64,000 nucleotides of DNA, from assembly GCF_900167455.1 (NCBI RefSeq), contig NZ_FUWJ01000006.1, forward strand, positions 214,005 to 278,004. The letters run 5' to 3'. Position numbers and translations under genes: made by a program. Positions within the stretch are counted from its first letter, which is position 1; each line of letters begins with the position of its first letter. Below are positions 60,310-64,000 of this stretch, piece after piece. A model generated the notes under the pieces. It ran no database searches and was not told the DNA's origin. It saw nothing but the letters and a program-made list of their open reading frames with translations. Source of the DNA: Enhydrobacter aerosaccus. GTDB lineage: Bacteria > Pseudomonadota > Alphaproteobacteria > Reyranellales > Reyranellaceae.

Positions 60310-61494
60310 TTAGACCACCCGGTCCGCCCGCAACCGTTCTATGGCGGCGGGACCGTAGCCGAGTTCCTGCAAAATCTGGTCCGTGTGTTCTCCGAGCTTC
60401 GGCGCGCGGCGCCGGATGGTGAGCGGAGTACGGGAAAGCCTGACGGGCTCCTGCAAGACCGGAATGGGTTTGGCGGCCCCTGGGAACTCCATCGGGTGGA
60501 AGAACCCGGCCTGCTGGACATGCGGGTCGTCGAGGGCCTGTTGCGGTGTATAGATCGCGCCGGCAGGGATGCGGTTGGCTTCGAGCTCCGCCAGGGCCTC
60601 GGCCACGGTTCGTTGCTCGCACCATTTCTGCATGATCTCGGAGAGGGCCTCACCATTGTCGCCGCGAGCGAGATCGTCCTTGAAACGCGGATCCGTGGCC
60701 AGGCTCTCGTCACCCATCAGCCGGCACCACCGCACGAACAGCGGCTGGCCGATGGTCATGGCGTAGATCCAGCCATCCTTGCATTTGAATGTGTCGGAGG
60801 GGCCGGCGGTGAAGCCTCGGTTGAGCGTGGCGATCCGGTTGAGATCCAGTATCGCCTGCTCGATGAGGTGGCCGTTGGTGATGTTGATGGCCGTGCGCAG
60901 CAGGGCGGTCTCGACCTTCTGGCCCTTGCCGGTCTTCTGCCGGTCCATCAGCGCCGCCAGGACGCCCACGGTGCTGAGCAGGGCTGAACTGAAATCGACG
61001 AACGGCGCGTTCATGCGGGTCGGGACCTTGCCGTCGCCGGAGAGGTACATGGCGCCGGACATGGCCTGACCGATCGTGTCGAAACCGACGCGGGTGGCGT
61101 AAGGACCCTCGGATCCAAAAGTGGAGTTGGTGGCGAGGATGATGCGTGGATTGATCGCTTCCAGGGACTCGTAGTCGATCCCCATCTTCTGCAGGTCTTC
61201 GTAGGGCAGGTTGGCGATCACCACGTCGGAGACGGCGACGAGTTTTTTGACGATCTCGCGGCCCGCCGGCTTCACCGGGTTGAGTGTCAGGCCGAGCTTG
61301 TTGCGCCCCATCTGGAGGAACATGGCGCCTTCGCCGCTGTCGGTGACCGGTGTGACCCAGCGGTCCTCGCTGCCCTCCAGCTTCTCGATACGGATCACTT
61401 CGGCGCCAAGATCACCCAGCATGGTGCCGCAGAAGGGGCCGGCTATGTACCGACCGAAATCGAGGACGCGGATCCCCTCAAGAACGCCAGCCAT
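60310..61494 (-). CDS. Class III (CaiB/BaiF) CoA transferase
   Basis: A 394-aa family III CoA transferase. GIRVLDFGRYIAGPFCGTMLGDLGAEVIRIE is the N-terminal motif, FSALLSTVGVLAALMDRQKTGKGQ follows, and the nucleophilic Asp lies in the region around residue 165-170 (region preceding FDTIGQAMSG). It moves CoA between carboxylic acids. Four genes downstream in order (cupin, HMGL, TctA) share direction, so it belongs to an organic-acid degradation operon with the HMG-CoA-lyase-like enzyme. The substrate is unknown. Confidence 0.92.
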   Translation of the reverse strand: MAGVLEGIRVLDFGRYIAGPFCGTMLGDLGAEVIRIEKLEGSEDRWVTPVTDSGEGAMFLQMGRNKLGLTLNPVKPAGREIVKKLVAVSDVVIANLPYEDLQKMGIDYESLEAINPRIILATNSTFGSEGPYATRVGFDTIGQAMSGAMYLSGDGKVPTRMNAPFVDFSSALLSTVGVLAALMDRQKTGKGQKVETALLRTAINITNGHLIEQAILDLNRIATLNRGFTAGPSDTFKCKDGWIYAMTIGQPLFVRWCRLMGDESLATDPRFKDDLARGDNGEALSEIMQKWCEQRTVAEALAELEANRIPAGAIYTPQQALDDPHVQQAGFFHPMEFPGAAKPIPVLQEPVRLSRTPLTIRRRAPKLGEHTDQILQELGYGPAAIERLRADRVV

Positions 61495-61502
61495 TACCCT
61501 CG

Positions 61503-61874
61503 TTATTCTCCCGACTGATCGAAAAATCTGTTCGGCTTCAGAAAGATCGCCAGCACCAGGCAGCCTTCCTCGGTCCAGGCATCGTGCCGGCTGCCGGCAC
61601 GGCGCCAGACGTAGTTTCCGGCGGTGCAGACACCGTCGCGGTCGATCAGCGATCCTTCGAGGATGAAGCTCTGCTCGATCTCGACATGCTCGTGATGAGG
61701 CAGGCGGGCGCCCGGTGCCCAGCGCATCAGGGCGGTCGACAGGCCGGTCGCGCGGTTCTCCATCAGCACCTTGCACTCGACGCCGGGAAAGCGCGTCGGC
61801 TGCCAGGGCAGGGCGGCGACGTCGACATAAGTCGAGTCGGGCACCAGATCGGCGAGCCGGGACTCGGCGTTCAT
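61503..61874 (-). CDS. Cupin domain protein
   Basis: A 123-aa single cupin. The metal-binding motif lies in LPHHEHVEIEQSFILEGSL, with a second motif around GNYVWRRAGSRHDAWT. It resembles ChrR C-terminal or gentisate-oxygenase-like cupins. It overlaps the HMGL gene start region by four bases (ATGA) and is eight bases upstream of the CoA transferase gene. Likely an isomerase, an oxygenase or a sensor; not decidable. Confidence 0.85.
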   Translation of the reverse strand: MNAESRLADLVPDSTYVDVAALPWQPTRFPGVECKVLMENRATGLSTALMRWAPGARLPHHEHVEIEQSFILEGSLIDRDGVCTAGNYVWRRAGSRHDAWTEEGCLVLAIFLKPNRFFDQSGE

Positions 61875-62839
61875 GCAGCGGCCTTTTGCGCCGCCCGTTG
61901 CTTGGCGGCCTTGAGCGTGCCGCCGCGCATCACATGGCCGGGCAGCTGCCGGCCGACGACCTGCTCGGCGAGCTTGGCTACCTCGATCAGGCGCTCGATA
62001 TCGAGGCCGGTTTCGATGCCCATCTCCTCGCACATGAAGGCAAAGTCCTCGGTGCAGATGTTGCCCGCCGCACCTTCCGTGGCCGCGAACGGGCAGCCGC
62101 CCAGACCGGCGACCGAAGCGTCGAACTTGGTCACGCCCAGACGAAGGCCGGCGTACGCAGCGGCCATGCCGGTGCCGCGCGTATCGTGGAGGTGGAGCGA
62201 AATCTCGAGTTCCGGCCACTTGCTGCGGATGGCGCCAATCAGCCGCTCTACGGATAGCGGGGTTGCCCAGCCCATGGCATCGGTCAGCTTGATGCCTTTG
62301 AGCTGGAATCCGGCCATTTCAGCCTCGTCGAGGACCTGGCGGCAGCGCTGCAGGATCAACTCGGTCGACAGCTCACCCTCGTAGTTGCAGCCGAAGGCGC
62401 CCAGCACCACGCCCCATTCGACGGGCATGCCACGATCCTTGAAGGTCTGCAGCGACATCCGCTGCTCGACCAGCGAGTCCGCCACCGACTTGCCGATATT
62501 CTTGCGCGAGAAGGTCTCCGAGGCCGTGATGCGCACGCTGCCCTGCACATCGAGTGGCCCGCGCAACGCTCGCTCGAGCCCCTGCTGATTGAGATAGAGC
62601 GCGCTGTAATGGATGCCGGGCTTGCGCCGGATGGCCGCTGCCACTTCCTCGGCGTCGGCCATGGTGGGTACGCGCTTGGGATTGACGTAGGAGACGCAGG
62701 CGATGTGCGTCAGTCCCGTCTCCGCCAAGGCCTCGATGAGGCGGACCTTGTCGGCGACGGGAATCATCTTCTTTTCCGACTGGAACCCTTCGCGAGGGCC
62801 TTCCTCATCGATCGTGACGCGCTTGGGCAGGTCGGACAT
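61871..62839 (-). CDS. Hydroxymethylglutaryl-CoA lyase family protein
   Basis: A 322-aa TIM-barrel lyase of the HMGL group, which splits HMG-CoA or related 3-hydroxyacyl-CoA into acetyl-CoA or pyruvate products. DEEGPREGFQSEKK at the N-terminus holds catalytic Arg and Asp/Glu, LHLHDTRGTG holds metal-binding histidines, and the GLGGCPFA loop carries the catalytic cysteine. The next region GAAGNICTED is typical. It is downstream of TctA and upstream of the cupin and CoA transferase, pointing to import and cleavage of a CoA-activated branched or hydroxylated acid. Confidence 0.92.
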   Translation of the reverse strand: MSDLPKRVTIDEEGPREGFQSEKKMIPVADKVRLIEALAETGLTHIACVSYVNPKRVPTMADAEEVAAAIRRKPGIHYSALYLNQQGLERALRGPLDVQGSVRITASETFSRKNIGKSVADSLVEQRMSLQTFKDRGMPVEWGVVLGAFGCNYEGELSTELILQRCRQVLDEAEMAGFQLKGIKLTDAMGWATPLSVERLIGAIRSKWPELEISLHLHDTRGTGMAAAYAGLRLGVTKFDASVAGLGGCPFAATEGAAGNICTEDFAFMCEEMGIETGLDIERLIEVAKLAEQVVGRQLPGHVMRGGTLKAAKQRAAQKAAA

Positions 62840-62857
62840 GGCAAAACTCCCTAAGGG

Positions 62858-64000
62858 TCAGGCGTCCTCTTCCTGGAAGGCCTCTTCCCTTGCTTTCTTG
62901 ATGCTGGGGAGGGCCATGAGGAGGAGGAGGACGGCGGTAGCGATCAGCAGGCCGAGGCTGATGGGCCTCTGGATGAAGACCGCGGGGTCGCCACGCGACA
63001 GCAGCATGGCGCGCCGGAAATACTCCTCCATCTGGGGCCCGAGCACCAGCCCCAGCAGGAAGGGGGCGCCTTCGCAGCCGAGGCGGACGAAGACGTAGCC
63101 GAGCACGCCGAAGATGGCGACCTGGACGACGTGGAAGGTGCTGTTCTGCAGGCTGTAGGCGCCGATCGAGCAGAACAGCAGGATGGCCGGGGCCAGGAAG
63201 CGGTAGGGTACCGTCAGCAGCTTCACCCACATGCCGATCATGGGCAGGTTGATGATGACCAGCATCAGGTTGCCGATCCACATCGAGGCGATCATGCCCC
63301 AGAACAGGTCCGGCTTCTTGGTCATGACCTCGGGGCCGGGCTGGATGCCCTGGATGATCATGGCGCCGACCATCAAGGCCATGACGGCGTTGGAGGGGAT
63401 GCCGAGCGTCAGCATGGGGATGAACGAGGTCTGGGCAGCGGCATTGTTGGCCGATTCCGGCGCCGCGACGCCTTCGACCGCGCCCTTGCCGAACTCGCCT
63501 GGGCGCTTGGAGAGCTTCTTCTCCAGCGTGTAGGCCGAGAAGGCGCCGAGGGTGGGGCCGCCGCCCGGCAGGACGCCGAGGATGGAGCCGAGCGCCGTGC
63601 CGCGCAGGACCGCGGGCCAGGCCCGCCGCACTTCTTCGCGGGTTGGCCACAGCGAACTCACCTTGATGGCGCCCGAGCGCGACATCTTGCGTTCGAGATT
63701 GACCACGATCTCGGCGATGCCGAACAGGCCCATGGCGATGGGGGCGAAGTCGATGCCGTCGCTGAGTTCGGGGATGTCGAAGGTGAAGCGCTGGGCGCCG
63801 GTATTGACGTCGGTGCCGACCAGGCCGAACAGCAGGCCGAGGAACACCATCGCGATCGCCTTCAGGACCGAGCCGCTGGCCAGCACGACGGCGGCGACGA
63901 GGCCGAGCGCCATGAGCGAGCAATAGTCGGCCGGGCCGAACTTCTGGGCCATCGCCGTCAGCGGCTCGGCGAAGATGACGATGATGATGGTGCCGACCGT
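62858..64000 (-). CDS. Tripartite tricarboxylate transporter permease (TctA), partial
   Basis: The reading frame is open to the window edge, so the N-terminus is missing. About 380 residues are present of roughly 500 expected. Many hydrophobic helices, VLPGGGPTLGAFSAYTLEKKLSKRP, and ESANNAAAQTSFIPMLTLGIPSNAVMALMVGAMIIQGIQPGP are the signature of TctA. The C-terminal end KAREEAFQEEDA is normal. With a matching Bug-type receptor (perhaps elsewhere) it would import a carboxylate using a proton or sodium gradient. It leads the HMGL, cupin and CoA transferase genes. Confidence 0.93.
   Translation of the reverse strand, partial: TVGTIIIVIFAEPLTAMAQKFGPADYCSLMALGLVAAVVLASGSVLKAIAMVFLGLLFGLVGTDVNTGAQRFTFDIPELSDGIDFAPIAMGLFGIAEIVVNLERKMSRSGAIKVSSLWPTREEVRRAWPAVLRGTALGSILGVLPGGGPTLGAFSAYTLEKKLSKRPGEFGKGAVEGVAAPESANNAAAQTSFIPMLTLGIPSNAVMALMVGAMIIQGIQPGPEVMTKKPDLFWGMIASMWIGNLMLVIINLPMIGMWVKLLTVPYRFLAPAILLFCSIGAYSLQNSTFHVVQVAIFGVLGYVFVRLGCEGAPFLLGLVLGPQMEEYFRRAMLLSRGDPAVFIQRPISLGLLIATAVLLLLMALPSIKKAREEAFQEEDA

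Noticed and set aside
1..64000. CRISPR array, prophage or complete insertion sequence
   Set aside because: No regularly spaced repeats, no transposase, integrase or phage structural gene was recognised in any frame; the tRNA scar has no integrase left.

Overview
The window is about 64 kb of high-GC, gene-dense chromosome from an alphaproteobacterium. The evidence is a 5-aminolevulinate synthase (HemA), a DksA that has lost its zinc cysteines, an EipB/DUF1849 envelope protein, a class II DAHP synthase, tripartite tricarboxylate transporter (TTT) parts and DUF3553/DUF3775 proteins. A soil or water Rhodospirillales-type (for example Reyranella-like) heterotroph is my guess, not something the sequence proves. 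Most genes are ordinary metabolism and transport; no prophage, complete insertion sequence or CRISPR array was seen. Layout: 1-8 kb holds a partial secreted protein, glutathione reductase, DAHP synthase, a nicotinate phosphoribosyltransferase-like enzyme, a glutathione transferase, an MFS carrier and HemA. 8-17.5 kb holds a class III aminotransferase divergent from a complete Dpp/Opp-type peptide ABC operon (binding protein, two permeases, two ATPases) followed by an M20 amidohydrolase and a DUF6671 protein with C-terminal CxxC pairs. 17.5-26.2 kb is a small-molecule catabolic block: SDR, VOC protein, TTT binding protein and a LacI-type regulator on the minus strand; a carboxymuconolactone-decarboxylase-like protein and a TauD-like dioxygenase on the plus strand; then a second peptide-type binding protein with two permeases but no ATPases. 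The lacI intergenic region carries two identical GGAAACGTTTCC operators. 26.4-31.7 kb: pyrE, DUF1345, TspO, a drug-efflux MFS and gamma-glutamyltranspeptidase. 31.8-36.2 kb: an ECF sigma factor, an anti-sigma-like membrane protein, a CpxP-like periplasmic protein and a Tat-exported DUF1800/DUF1501 pair, apparently one operon. 36.2-43.2 kb (minus strand): EipB, photolyase, FAD oxidoreductase, DUF1365, cyclopropane-fatty-acid-synthase-like enzyme and a GPH-type MFS, resembling known light or singlet-oxygen stress clusters. 43.3-48.4 kb: PdeM, a hydratase-like enzyme, MobA, DUF3553, a compact three-gene bufferin RiPP operon (DUF2282 precursor, DUF692 MNIO enzyme, DUF2063 partner), and dksA with a strong terminator. 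48.4-52.7 kb: D-aminoacylase, an M81 (MlrC-like) peptidase, a predicted roughly 100-nt small RNA in the intergenic gap, and N-formylglutamate amidohydrolase. 52.7-53.2 kb: tRNA-Val(GAC), a fragment of an ABC binding-protein gene and a degenerate copy of the tRNA 3' half just before nadE, which looks like the scar of an element that integrated into the tRNA. 53.2-64 kb: NAD synthase, DUF3775, rhodanese, an acyl-CoA ligase, DUF3237, an alpha/beta hydrolase with two small partners, a CaiB-type CoA transferase, a cupin, an HMG-CoA-lyase-like enzyme and a TctA-type permease cut by the window end. Recurring themes are scavenging of peptides and modified amino acids (two peptide ABC systems, M20, GGT, D-aminoacylase, M81, formylglutamate amidohydrolase), organic-acid uptake and breakdown (TTT parts, CoA ligase, CoA transferase, HMGL), and envelope, light or metal stress. 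The most interesting points are the bufferin operon, the predicted sRNA, the tRNA scar and the sigma-factor/DUF1800/DUF1501 operon.
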